From: an uncultured Phascolarctobacterium sp. | Lineage (GTDB): Bacteria; Bacillota; Negativicutes; Acidaminococcales; Acidaminococcaceae | Reading direction: 5' to 3' | Length of the DNA: 38,345 nucleotides | Assembly (NCBI GenBank): GCA_945949475.1 | Contig: CAMFET010000002.1 | Span: forward strand, 1 to 38,345 | Shown: positions 16,454-25,065 of the stretch, in pieces | Position numbering within the stretch: the first letter of the stretch is position 1 | How the letters are laid out: every line of letters starts with the position of its first letter | Notes under the pieces: model-generated | What the model was told of the DNA's origin: nothing | Seen by the model: only the letters and a program-made list of their open reading frames with translations | Databases searched by the model: none | Program-made: the position numbers and the translations under genes

Positions 16454-16935
16454 TTGAGTACCGCCTCCGGGTTATATGCAGGCAGCTCGCCAGCCTCAGC
16501 AGCTTCCACGATATCATCGATGTCAATTTGGCTTGTGATGGATTCAATGATTTCAGTCTTGGTCTTTGCCCTGCCAAGCTCTATGCTTTCATTGGTGGCG
16601 AAGGCTTTGAGCTCTTGGATAGTCATTTTGTTGAAGTCAATGACTTCATCCTCGGACACATTTTCCTGCTCCTGAACGCCCGCAGGAGCGTCCTCAGAGG
16701 TTTCTTTTTTGCCATTGGCAGGATTACCCTCAGGCTGTTTTTCCTGCTCCTGTAGAGCGTTTTCAGAGCCCGTAGGAAAGGCCTTTTCTTCCACGTTATC
16801 AGCAATAGCCTCAAACTCCAAAGGAGCAGCCTTGGCCAATGCCAAGGCCTCCTCGGACGCCATTTCCACTACTTGCCCTGCATGATAAACTACGCCGTTG
16901 TATCTCAGGGAGAACTTCTTCACTAATAGCTTCAT
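16450..16935 (-). CDS. Packaging-associated protein with C-terminal HeH/SAP-like domain
   Basis: 161 aa. Residues 1-45 form a beta-rich N-terminal part (SLRYNGVVYHAGQVVEM). Residues 50-100 are a low-complexity acidic linker. Residues 103-135 (MTIQELKAFATNESIELGRA then KTKTEIIESI) are a helix-extended-helix/SAP-like nucleic-acid-binding fold. This layout occurs in proteins located between capsid E and the head-tail connector, the slot of lambda FI. It may help the prohead during packaging. Confidence 0.55.
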   Translation of the reverse strand: MKLLVKKFSLRYNGVVYHAGQVVEMASEEALALAKAAPLEFEAIADNVEEKAFPTGSENALQEQEKQPEGNPANGKKETSEDAPAGVQEQENVSEDEVIDFNKMTIQELKAFATNESIELGRAKTKTEIIESITSQIDIDDIVEAAEAGELPAYNPEAVLK

Positions 16936-16946
16936 GGCGGGCCTCC

Positions 16947-17999
16947 TTATTTAACTTTGAGTACGTACCAATCATCGATGCTTTCGGGAACAATCAAGCA
17001 ACGGCTGGAAATGGATACTTCGCAGGTATCGTTGTTCATGTCCACGGTTACCTTGGGTACAAAACGGCCCTCATAGGTATGGAAGTTAAAATCTGCTTCC
17101 ACTTGGGTTACAGCACCATACATGCGACGGCCACGGCCCGGAACGCCAATGATGATATAGTTATCAGGGATGTATTGCTGTAGCTCGCCAGCTTCATCGT
17201 TGTAAACACCTTCATAGGTGTAGAGATCCAGGTTTAATGCATCGATGCGACCAAAGCGACTCAGCTCAGGGCTTTGCAGTCTAGGCACAAAGCTCATCAA
17301 TGCAGCAGTATCGCGGGACGGAATCAGCATTTTTTCGTATATGCTCTTATTTTGCAGTAATAAAGCTGAAGTTTTTTCACTGCATAGTGCTACAGTAGGA
17401 ATTAAGCCAGCGTTACGGCGAATGGTTCTAGAGGCATCCTGCAGGTTGCCGTATGCATCAGCTGCAGCATTGTCCCAGGTTTCGCCACCAGCAAGAGTTT
17501 GCTTTTGAGTGAAATCAAAGGAAATAGTATCGATTTTTTTGGTGGTGCCGTCATCAGCTAGGCCTTCAATGGTGTATTGGCCATCAATCAAAAGCTTGGC
17601 AGCAATATAGTTTTCACGGCGAATGCACATGTTGGTCAATTCAGCAATATCTTCGCTACGATATTCAGCTGCTCTTTCTTCCGCGGTGCGAGAGCTAACT
17701 ACACTTTCGCCGGGCATGCGTTTTCTCAAATCGTCAGCAGTCAGAAGACGCTTCGGGCGCATCAAAGGTGCCTTATAGGAATGGGTTACAAAGCCGTCAC
17801 GGGCCATGACTACGCCCTTGGAGCCGGGAACTACGAAGGGTGCCATGCTGCGACCGCCTTTTTTGTAGTCTACGTCAATATATTCGCTGGCAAAAGTAAC
17901 AGCGTTCGGGAAAAAGATTTCAGTCAAAATGGGGTTGGGCGGGTATGCACGATTGATAACGCCCAACAGGGTGCGGGTATCGTTTAATTCAAAAGCCAT
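16947..17999 (-). CDS. E: Major capsid protein E family
   Basis: 350 aa. LLGVINRAYPPNPILTEIFF, DVDYKKGGRSMAPFVVPGS and MRPKRLLTADDLRKRMPGES are typical of the lambda gpE major capsid family. Length is close to the 341 aa of lambda gpE. It follows the decoration protein D, giving the lambda order C-D-E. Confidence 0.93.
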   Translation of the reverse strand: MAFELNDTRTLLGVINRAYPPNPILTEIFFPNAVTFASEYIDVDYKKGGRSMAPFVVPGSKGVVMARDGFVTHSYKAPLMRPKRLLTADDLRKRMPGESVVSSRTAEERAAEYRSEDIAELTNMCIRRENYIAAKLLIDGQYTIEGLADDGTTKKIDTISFDFTQKQTLAGGETWDNAAADAYGNLQDASRTIRRNAGLIPTVALCSEKTSALLLQNKSIYEKMLIPSRDTAALMSFVPRLQSPELSRFGRIDALNLDLYTYEGVYNDEAGELQQYIPDNYIIIGVPGRGRRMYGAVTQVEADFNFHTYEGRFVPKVTVDMNNDTCEVSISSRCLIVPESIDDWYVLKVK

Positions 18000-18016
18000 T
18001 GTTATTCCTCCTTTGC

Positions 18017-18382
18017 TTAGAGCGCTTTGGCCAAATAGATGCCGACAATGCGCAGCTCCTCTTCGTGCGCCAGAACAGTGTCGCCAGATGCCTTGACGGT
18101 CATAGCATCAGGATTAAACAGTCCAGCAGTGTAAACAGTAGCCACTGCATCATCACCGGTCAATTCCACATCCTCCGCCAAGACGGTATTTGCCACCTTA
18201 ACCTCGGCAGTTTCAGACTCGGTGTCGACAATTTCATATTTGCCGTTACTCAAGGCTAATACAGTGCCACGCTTTAAAGTGGCAGTGTCGCCCTTCAGGG
18301 TGACATTCTTGGTCATTACGGGCACGGCAACGCCGGCAATGAGTTTGTCATAGGTAGTGTGAGTATTTTCTAAGTATGTCAT
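18017..18382 (-). CDS. D: Head decoration protein D
   Basis: 121 aa. NVTLKGDTATLKRGTVLALS and AEDVELTGDDAVATVYTAGL followed by FNPDAM fit the lambda gpD-like decoration family, which trimerises on the capsid surface and stabilises it against packed DNA. The gene sits between protease-scaffold and capsid and overlaps the protease start. Confidence 0.9.
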   Translation of the reverse strand: MTYLENTHTTYDKLIAGVAVPVMTKNVTLKGDTATLKRGTVLALSNGKYEIVDTESETAEVKVANTVLAEDVELTGDDAVATVYTAGLFNPDAMTVKASGDTVLAHEEELRIVGIYLAKAL

Positions 18383-19590
18383 TATGCTCTACCTCCCTTG
18401 TATTTGTTTTGCAACAGGTTAACCATGTAGTCAGCTGCAGCTGCGTCACGCTGCTGCTCGGTCATGTTGCCACCGGGATTTGCGCCCACTTGGTTGCTAC
18501 CAGATTGCATTTGGTCTTCAACCAGCTTTTGCATGAATTGTTGGCCGCCGGGCTCACCCTTTTGTTCGTCCTTGATGATGTCCAAAACAGCTTGGATATC
18601 GGACAGGTGTTGGCCGTTTTCTTTAGCTTGGTTAATAATGCGATGCACTACAGCGTTATTGGGCTGGTCAGCCTCCTCCAGCTCTTTGATGCGATTGCGC
18701 TCAGCTGCAACAGCTGCTTGTACCGGGTCGGATGCAGTCACGCCACCTTGGTTCACGACTTGAGTGGCCAGTACATTGCTTGGTGCTGCATTTTGCGGAG
18801 CAGCAGGAGCAGCTTGAGCATCATCGCCCACCTTGATTCCTACGGCATTGCATACGGCGATTAGTGCTTTTTTGATGTCATCATGCATGCTAAATTCCTC
18901 CTTTTGGGTTTGATCTTGCACATTAGTGTGCTTTGTGATTTTGTTTTTGATTTCGCTAGCCTCGTCATCCGTAAGCTGGCGTTCGAGATTATTGACAAAC
19001 AGCATGTTGCCATTTACAACAGGGTTAACCTCACCCTGTATCTCATCAGCAAAGCCATATTTAATGCATTCCTCAGCAGTGAGCCAGGTAGTAGCTCTCA
19101 TCATGGAGTACAGTTTCTCCTTGCTAATCTTGGATCGCTTCATGTAGCTATCAATAATGCTGGCCTTAACAGGCTTAAGGGAGTCAATGCATTTTTGCAG
19201 GTCTTCCTCGTTCAGGTTGCCTTCTATGCGCAGCATCGGGTCATGGATCATCATCATGGAGCCAGCCGGCATGATGATTTTCTGAGCTGCCATAACGATG
19301 ATGGTCGCAGCGCTGGCTGCAAGACCATCCACGATAGAGGTAGTTGCTCCCTTATAGGTTCTTAGATTGTTAGCAATAGTTTGAGCCGCAAAGACGCTGC
19401 CGCCGTTACTATTGACCCTCACGGTGACAGGTCTATTCTCCAGCTTTGCTAAATCATCAGCAAAACTGATGGGGTCCACGGAGCTGTTGTCAAAAATACT
19501 CTTTTTACCAACAATATCGCCATAAATCCTAATTTCAGCGGTATTGTCAGCCTTGTTGATTATTTCCCAAAACTTTTTACTCTTGGGCAT
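18382..19590 (-). CDS. ClpP-like head maturation protease with C-terminal scaffold
   Basis: 402 aa from ATG at 19590, chosen because GGGAGG lies 8 nt upstream; a GTG at 19599 is also possible. Residues 1-200 are a ClpP fold: nucleophile Ser93 in VDGLAASAATI, His116 in MMMIHDP, and a later Asp. Residues 230-402 are Ala/Gln-rich and helical, as expected for an internal scaffold that is cleaved away. Lambda uses gpC with nested Nu3 here; this phage uses the ClpP-type replacement. Confidence 0.9.
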   Translation of the reverse strand: MPKSKKFWEIINKADNTAEIRIYGDIVGKKSIFDNSSVDPISFADDLAKLENRPVTVRVNSNGGSVFAAQTIANNLRTYKGATTSIVDGLAASAATIIVMAAQKIIMPAGSMMMIHDPMLRIEGNLNEEDLQKCIDSLKPVKASIIDSYMKRSKISKEKLYSMMRATTWLTAEECIKYGFADEIQGEVNPVVNGNMLFVNNLERQLTDDEASEIKNKITKHTNVQDQTQKEEFSMHDDIKKALIAVCNAVGIKVGDDAQAAPAAPQNAAPSNVLATQVVNQGGVTASDPVQAAVAAERNRIKELEEADQPNNAVVHRIINQAKENGQHLSDIQAVLDIIKDEQKGEPGGQQFMQKLVEDQMQSGSNQVGANPGGNMTEQQRDAAAADYMVNLLQNKYKGGRA

Positions 19591-21181
19591 TTTCTTCACC
19601 TCCCTCCTTCATGCTGCTAGCGTAGGGATAGTTAAGCCCTGCATTATCCCAGTGGGTATGCTCCGCCTGCAGCTGGGATATATTCTCCTCGTACTCGGTG
19701 CCAGTGATTTCCGCTGCCTCCTGCTCCCCAGTGCTAAGGCCGTAATCAATACGGAGCTTGGCCGCTGTAACCTCTTTCACGGGGTCCAGCATGCCCATGG
19801 TCGGGCCGTACCACGAAGCTCTGCTCCATGCTCGCCGCATAAGCGGGTCGCTGAAAAAGCCCGGAGCCTTGACTCTGCCAATAGCCACCGCCTCTGCAAG
19901 CCAACGCTCGTACACAGGCTGGCAAAAGTCTCTGGCAAACCATGTCCGTCTCTTTTTGGCCACGGATTGGAATTGCAGTAAAGCGCCACGAGCAGCGCTA
20001 TAGGAGCTTTGGAAACGAGATAACAGCACTTCAGATGGTATTTCTAGTGCTGCGCCGATTTGAGAGATAAGGGAGTTCGTGAAGACATCGAAAGTGGACA
20101 GGCTGCGAGATGCATCCACCGTTTGTACCTCATAGCCAGGGGGCAGCTCATTCATGGTGCCTGCGCCTAGCTCAAAAATGTAATCGTTAAAGTCAACTTT
20201 TTCCTCTTGGCTAAATGCTTCCGGCAAGGCGTTGCCAAGGCCCGCAGCATTCTGCGTCTTGAAAAACAGGGTGAAATAGCTTTTAACAATTGCCGCTGTC
20301 AACTCAGCCGTAGCATAACGGTGAATTTGCTTGAGCTCTTCAATGACCGGTGCTAGGATAGGCACGCCACGATATTGCTCAGGACGCTCTTCGTGGCTAA
20401 TCTGCAGCACGTTGGGTTCGCCCATTTTACGGCCAAAAGCCTCAATACGCACCCACTCCAAAGTTTTCATGTCCGTAGGGTCGTAGGGGATGCGATTGCT
20501 TACCCAGTAGGCTAAAACAGCTCCATCAGAGTTGATTTCCACGCCATTGATGATGCGATTGCCATTCTTAGGGTTGATGACCTCAACCATGTTGATGGGT
20601 CCCATCGAGGTATAGGTGCCGGGATTGCTCACACGAGCAGCCTCGAAAAGCTGTATCTTGGTGCAATAGGGGTTGTCACCTAGGGGCCTGCGATATTTAA
20701 TCGCTGCCCAGCTGTCGCCATCCACCACGGAGCTAATAAAGGCGATGTCCTGCATATCGTAGAAGTTATTCTTGCGATATAGGTCACAGTCCACGCTTGA
20801 TGCCCACATATCGAACTCGGACTTGGTATGCCTGCGCCACTCTGCAGCCTCTTGCTGACTAATTCCTAGTAGCTTGTAATCAGGCCTCGGAGCAGGAATT
20901 AGTCCAGCTCCCACTACATTGGTTCTGTAGCGGTTCATGGCAGCTGCGCCCACAGGGCTATTGATAGCCATGTCAGAGGAACGATTACGCAGAATGTTTA
21001 GGTTGGTGTCGATATCGCTTTTGGGGCTTGATTTGATGGGCCAATAGCCTCGTAAGGCCTGCTTTTCAAAGCTGGCGCCACCGCCACTGTAGCCAGTGTT
21101 CAGCATATCTCCTCTTTGGTTGATATGGCCAGTGGGATGCCTGGCCTTAGGTTGAGTCGCTTTTCTCTTACTCATATTCAT
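19577..21181 (-). CDS. B: Portal protein, lambda family
   Basis: 534 aa. LRGYWPIKSSPKSDIDTNLN and LRNRSSDMAINSPVGAAAMN, then NVVGAGLIPAPRPD, are the typical start of lambda-family portals. AALEIPSEVLLSRFQSSYSA followed by ARGAL is conserved near residue 370. The dodecameric ring forms the DNA channel and head-tail vertex. The gene overlaps the protease start by 14 bp. Confidence 0.94.
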   Translation of the reverse strand: MNMSKRKATQPKARHPTGHINQRGDMLNTGYSGGGASFEKQALRGYWPIKSSPKSDIDTNLNILRNRSSDMAINSPVGAAAMNRYRTNVVGAGLIPAPRPDYKLLGISQQEAAEWRRHTKSEFDMWASSVDCDLYRKNNFYDMQDIAFISSVVDGDSWAAIKYRRPLGDNPYCTKIQLFEAARVSNPGTYTSMGPINMVEVINPKNGNRIINGVEINSDGAVLAYWVSNRIPYDPTDMKTLEWVRIEAFGRKMGEPNVLQISHEERPEQYRGVPILAPVIEELKQIHRYATAELTAAIVKSYFTLFFKTQNAAGLGNALPEAFSQEEKVDFNDYIFELGAGTMNELPPGYEVQTVDASRSLSTFDVFTNSLISQIGAALEIPSEVLLSRFQSSYSAARGALLQFQSVAKKRRTWFARDFCQPVYERWLAEAVAIGRVKAPGFFSDPLMRRAWSRASWYGPTMGMLDPVKEVTAAKLRIDYGLSTGEQEAAEITGTEYEENISQLQAEHTHWDNAGLNYPYASSMKEGGEENAQE

Positions 21182-21189
21182 GCCTCCTG

Positions 21190-21417
21190 TTAATCTCTAA
21201 AGAGCACTCTCCGCGCCCTTTGATGGCCAGCTGCAGCTGAGTCATCGTCATTTTCTTGGGCTCCTAAGGCTTGGAGCCTTTTTATTTCTGCCTGTATCTG
21301 CGACAGGTCAGCTCTAGTCAAGGTCCTATTGCCAATCTTGTAGCTTTGGCCACCTAGCAGGATGGTCCTTTCCGCTGCCAGATACTGTCTATAGCGCTCA
21401 TTCATGGGATTTGCCAT
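21190..21417 (-). CDS. W: gpW-like head-completion protein
   Basis: 75 aa. ERYRQYLAAERTILLGGQSY and LTRADLSQIQAEIKRLQAL fit the small helical gpW/DUF6148 type located between large terminase and portal in lambda-like heads. It overlaps the terminase stop by 1 bp. Confidence 0.8.
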   Translation of the reverse strand: MANPMNERYRQYLAAERTILLGGQSYKIGNRTLTRADLSQIQAEIKRLQALGAQENDDDSAAAGHQRARRVLFRD

Positions 21418-23348
21418 TATCTTTCACCTCGTTTTATGCAGCCATAGCGTTTTTTGATGGTTTTCTTGGCTGGTGGAGTAATTTTTGCCACCTCTGCCAC
21501 CTCGCTCTTATTTTGCAGCATTTGCTCTAGGATTGAGAAATCCGGTCCTATGCTCTGCAAGCAGGCCAGATTGTACACTGCCAAGTCTAGGGGCTCATTG
21601 CGTCTGTCCTTGGCTATGTTTTCCCAGCGCATTACTATTACGCCGTTATGCTTGCGAGGTACTAGTTCCTCGGAGATAAGGCCACGAAAGTAGATGCGGT
21701 CATAGCCACGGTTGCGCAAAATCTCAGTGACTAAATCCCCGTTAACATTTTTGGTTTCGGCTTTATTCAAGGGGAAGTGCATATACTTGGCTCCGGGCAC
21801 CTCTATGCTCAGCCTGTCCATGATGTATTGTTTTCCCGAGTCCGTGCCCAGGAGCACAAGCGGTATACTGTGGTTGTCGACTTCTGCTTTGCTGATTTTA
21901 GCTATTAAGGGCTCGCCCGGCTTTGATGCACCCTTGATAGCAAAGCGCTGCTTGTGGTAGTTCCTCAGACAGTAGGCGTACACATATTTTGTGTAGTGGC
22001 CACCGGAGTCGATAAAGGTGCGCGCTACCATAAGGCCCCTGCCATTGGCAAAGCGATAAACCTTGTCTAGCTGTTCATCCAGCTTGCTCCACACCTCTTG
22101 AGTATCGGGAACGCCCATAATGATGCCCTTGACTATGCCCCATTGCTCTTCGCCGTGGCCCCAACCTTTTATCTCATACTCCAAGCGGTTGTCCTGCACG
22201 TCCACTGCCGCTGTCAAAATCAACACGCCATCCGGCAGCTCTGCGCCGTAGTCTTCACGGCGTTGCAGAAATACGTCCTCGCTTTCAAAGCTGCCCTTGC
22301 GCTCGTAGCTTTCACCAAAGCGTGTGTTATAAACAACCTTTTCACGTTCAGGGTCGCCCTCTGCCTCAAGCCACTCCTTCATAACCCTGTCCCATGTTAG
22401 CCAAGGGCTGGTCCAGCAGTTCACAAAGTAGCTTCTTGTATCAGTCCGAAAGGAATCAGGGTTCTGGCTGATAAATCTTTGGGGCGCATTCCTCATTTCG
22501 CTTTCGCTAAACTTAAAGCCACAGTCCGGGCATACCCAGTGCACGCTTTTTACAAAGACATGCTTTTTGTTCTGCCTGTGACTGGTCTCATGGTCGGTCA
22601 CCATTTGCCGATGAGTGAGCAGATGCCATTCCTTGCAGTTAGGACATTGGTGCTGCCATTCCTCTTGGGTGCCCGTCATATACTCATCATCGATGCGACT
22701 GGCGTCCTTGATGGTAGGCGTGCTGAATAGGCCAATCAGTCGGTTCCAGTAGGTAGTAGTTCTTTTCGCTGCCAAATCCACAGGGTCGCCCTCAGCGCCA
22801 GCGCTATCAGGGAAGCGGTCCACCTCGTCACAAAGCAGGATGCGGATAGGTCTAGACGCTAAGCCACTAGGAGCATTGGCCCCGGCGATAATTAAGCGCC
22901 CGCCAGTAAAATATTTGCTCATGATCGTATTGCTAGAGCTCCTGCTTTTACTCTCACGAAAAATGCGCTTGAGCACCTTGGTAGCTTCTATCATGGGTTG
23001 GATGCGGCTCTTGGAGAAATCTTCACCGTCAGCCAAGGTTGGCTGGATCATCATCATGGTGCAAGGGTCCAAATGCGCAAAGCGGCCAATCACATTATTC
23101 ATAATGTCGCTCTTGCCAACCTGAGAACAGGATTTTACTATCACACGGTGCACGCCCTTGGCCGTGAATGCGTCCATGATGTCTTTTTGGTATGGTGCTC
23201 TATTAGTGTGCCAGCGTCCTGGCTCAGCTGCACCCTGCGCTAACATGCGATAGGTGTCAGCCCATTCACTGACTGAGGTTTTCGGGATGGTTTTCAGCGA
23301 TTTGGAGAATATGCTTTTTAAAAGCCTTGCCGTTCTGCCAATACCCAT
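21417..23348 (-). CDS. A: Terminase large subunit, GpA family
   Basis: 643 aa. ATPase: Walker A SCSQVGKS (73-80), Walker B ILLCDEVDRFP (170-180). A zinc-knuckle pair (CPNCKEWHLL, CPDCGFKF) lies at about 225-275, and the nuclease domain begins with AAVDVQDNRLEYE near 385. This is the lambda gpA-type packaging motor, which cuts cos and drives DNA into the prohead. It overlaps the small subunit by one base. Confidence 0.95.
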   Translation of the reverse strand: MGIGRTARLLKSIFSKSLKTIPKTSVSEWADTYRMLAQGAAEPGRWHTNRAPYQKDIMDAFTAKGVHRVIVKSCSQVGKSDIMNNVIGRFAHLDPCTMMMIQPTLADGEDFSKSRIQPMIEATKVLKRIFRESKSRSSSNTIMSKYFTGGRLIIAGANAPSGLASRPIRILLCDEVDRFPDSAGAEGDPVDLAAKRTTTYWNRLIGLFSTPTIKDASRIDDEYMTGTQEEWQHQCPNCKEWHLLTHRQMVTDHETSHRQNKKHVFVKSVHWVCPDCGFKFSESEMRNAPQRFISQNPDSFRTDTRSYFVNCWTSPWLTWDRVMKEWLEAEGDPEREKVVYNTRFGESYERKGSFESEDVFLQRREDYGAELPDGVLILTAAVDVQDNRLEYEIKGWGHGEEQWGIVKGIIMGVPDTQEVWSKLDEQLDKVYRFANGRGLMVARTFIDSGGHYTKYVYAYCLRNYHKQRFAIKGASKPGEPLIAKISKAEVDNHSIPLVLLGTDSGKQYIMDRLSIEVPGAKYMHFPLNKAETKNVNGDLVTEILRNRGYDRIYFRGLISEELVPRKHNGVIVMRWENIAKDRRNEPLDLAVYNLACLQSIGPDFSILEQMLQNKSEVAEVAKITPPAKKTIKKRYGCIKRGER

Positions 23349-23836
23349 TATTTCTCATCCTCTTCGTCAACTTTATCAAACATGGTAGGAGTGTAGTCCC
23401 TGATCTCCGATAGCCTATCCTCAACCTCATTGTTCAGCAGCTCTTCCATATCAGCCATGGATTTGCCGAACAAGATAGGGGCCATCTTTGACGGAAGACC
23501 GTGGATTTGCGCCCTAAAATTGGTGAGCATTTCGCTGAGCACCGCTTCTACATCACTGGCCGCATGCAGCTCAAGGCGTTTTTTGCCAAGCTCCAGTTCT
23601 GCCAGTTCCCTCTTAGCCTTCTCATGCTTGGCCTTTTCCGCCATGTAATCTATGGTTTCATCGGTTTGGTACTTGTAGCTGTAATATTCAGCTATGGCCT
23701 CGGGCAAAATAAAGTCTCCCTCAGCCTGTCTTGTCAAAACGTCCTCCTCAGTGAGCTGGCGCACACGGCGATCAGTAATATTCAACAGCCGTGCCAGCTC
23801 CGCACCGGAGCCTCTTAGCTCTGCCTTTTTCGCCAT
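23348..23836 (-). CDS. Nu1: Terminase small subunit, Nu1-like
   Basis: 162 aa. The N-terminal winged helix-turn-helix SGAELARLLNITDRRVRQLT and a wing with GDFILPEAIAEYYSYKYQ match Nu1-type DNA-recognition subunits. A long charged helix (about 60-95) probably contacts the large subunit. It directly follows the non-coding region 23837-24293, where its binding sites would be expected. Confidence 0.9.
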   Translation of the reverse strand: MAKKAELRGSGAELARLLNITDRRVRQLTEEDVLTRQAEGDFILPEAIAEYYSYKYQTDETIDYMAEKAKHEKAKRELAELELGKKRLELHAASDVEAVLSEMLTNFRAQIHGLPSKMAPILFGKSMADMEELLNNEVEDRLSEIRDYTPTMFDKVDEEDEK

Positions 23837-24293
23837 GTTTTCACCTCCACTGCCATGGTTTTTGGGGTTAGGTACTAATTTTTTGCCTGTTTTGGTGTTT
23901 TGTCCACTACAGGCACTATATTTTTACAGCTTCTGGCTCCATTTTTCGCTTAGGTTCGGTTAGGCCTTGGGCGGAAGTGGTGGAAGGCAAAAGCGGAAAT
24001 CGGTGCGTGGCCAAATTTCCGCATTTTGCATCCATGGAAGCTAACAGTGAGCGAACAAAAATTTTCTTGCGCATTATTGGAAGTTTTGTGAAAAAAATGC
24101 GTTCGAAAATGTTTGCTTCAAAATGAGCAGGCGGAAGGAAGTGGATTTAAAAAAAACTGCAGCTAGACAATTTCCGGGCCTCGGCTGAGCCGCAGGCTTT
24201 TTTCCTCTCAGAAAGTACCTACGCCCACCCGCGTACACAGTCCACTACACACAATACAGCATGCATGTGGTATCCTTGCACAATGCATCCAAC
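23837..24293. other. Non-coding candidate cos/packaging region
   Basis: No gene in 457 bp. It contains GCGGAA three times (23971, 23993, 24131) plus its inverse TTCCGC (24017-24022), so GCGGAAAT at 23993-24000 and ATTTCCGC at 24015-24022 form an inverted repeat. A 10-bp direct repeat GTCCACTACA lies at 23902-23911 and 24240-24249, and a dyad TACGC-N6-GCGTA at 24220-24235. Such recurring sites just upstream of a Nu1-type gene are what a cos/terminase-binding region would look like (inference). Confidence 0.45.
24178..24203 (+). terminator. Plus-oriented hairpin with T-run in the packaging region
   Basis: GCCT-CGGC (24178-24185) pairs with GCCG-(C)-AGGC (24189-24197) with a short loop, followed by six T. 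It would stop transcription entering the late operon from the left. Confidence 0.5.
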
Positions 24294-24443
24294 AAAAAAG
24301 CCAGCACGCACTCTTGCGCACTGGCTCTGTATGCAGTTATTTGCCGGTCATTTGTTGGCAGCCTAGGCCACCAACAGAGAAGCCGCTGACCTCTCGGCCA
24401 ACGGCTTCACTCTGTGTTCTAGTTTTCTTTCCCGCTTTGCTCA
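24294..24443 (-). ncRNA. Candidate structured RNA downstream of the Rel-domain module
   Basis: Minus strand, about 150 nt. An extended -10 (TGA-TATACT, 24458-24450) precedes it. Three hairpins follow in order. The first is a 13-bp stem (24379-24408) closed by a GAGA (GNRA) tetraloop and flanked by ACAGA/TCTGT. The second is an 8-9-bp stem with a CTAG loop (24355-24374). The third is a strong terminator (AGCCAG/CTGGCT with inner TGCGCA/TGCGTG, 24294-24326, then six T). It could be an RNA partner of the module, or simply its terminated 3' UTR. No family is recognised. Confidence 0.5.
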
Positions 24444-24471
24444 GTTTACAGTATATCACATGTCAATACTC

Positions 24472-25065
24472 TCATTCTATAACATGTTTACTTAAAAGCG
24501 TTTTAACATTATTGTACACGAAATTGTACTTCTCTGGCCCATTATTTGCAGAAAGCACTCTATCTACTATAATGTTTGAATACTTTTTTATATTCTCTAC
24601 CGACATATGTCCATATTTCTTATATGCTTTTTCCTCATAAAGGTCTTCTTTATATTGTTTTAAATATTCTAAATTAATTTTTTCAACAAAATCCTTGCAA
24701 GAATCTATATCTAAAGAGTTATCATCCAATAGGCTTATAACTAAATAAAAAATATCATAATATGTAAGATTGACATTATAACTTAGGTTTTTGATGAAAT
24801 TCTTTTCACTCTTTATAATCTTAATATCAGAAAAGAAAGTATCTCTCTCAACTACAGAATTCCAATCTTTTGATTTTGTTGGTATTACATGCGTAGTAAT
24901 GGTGGTATCTCCACCTAATTCATTATATATACCAACTAAAAAATCACGTAATCTCTGGCTTTCATCCAGTTCTTTTCCCATGTCTTCAGCCGGAATTACG
25001 ATATCATAAGCAAATCTATCCCCTTTTTCAAAAGAATTTGCGATAAATACATTATGGATGAACAT
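24472..25065 (-). CDS. Unrecognised partner of the Rel-domain protein (candidate antitoxin)
   Basis: 197 aa. The start overlaps the Rel gene stop by 14 bp and uses AAAGGAG inside that gene, so the two are translationally coupled. N-terminal half: MFIHNVFIANSFEKGDRFAY, then RDFLVGIYNELGG. C-terminal half: a helical, Lys/Tyr/Asn-rich region (KYGHMSVENIKKYSNIIVDR). No signal peptide or membrane segment. AT-rich like its partner. I do not recognise the family. Cotranscription with a synthetase suggests an antitoxin or effector partner (inference). Confidence 0.55.
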   Translation of the reverse strand: MFIHNVFIANSFEKGDRFAYDIVIPAEDMGKELDESQRLRDFLVGIYNELGGDTTITTHVIPTKSKDWNSVVERDTFFSDIKIIKSEKNFIKNLSYNVNLTYYDIFYLVISLLDDNSLDIDSCKDFVEKINLEYLKQYKEDLYEEKAYKKYGHMSVENIKKYSNIIVDRVLSANNGPEKYNFVYNNVKTLLSKHVIE

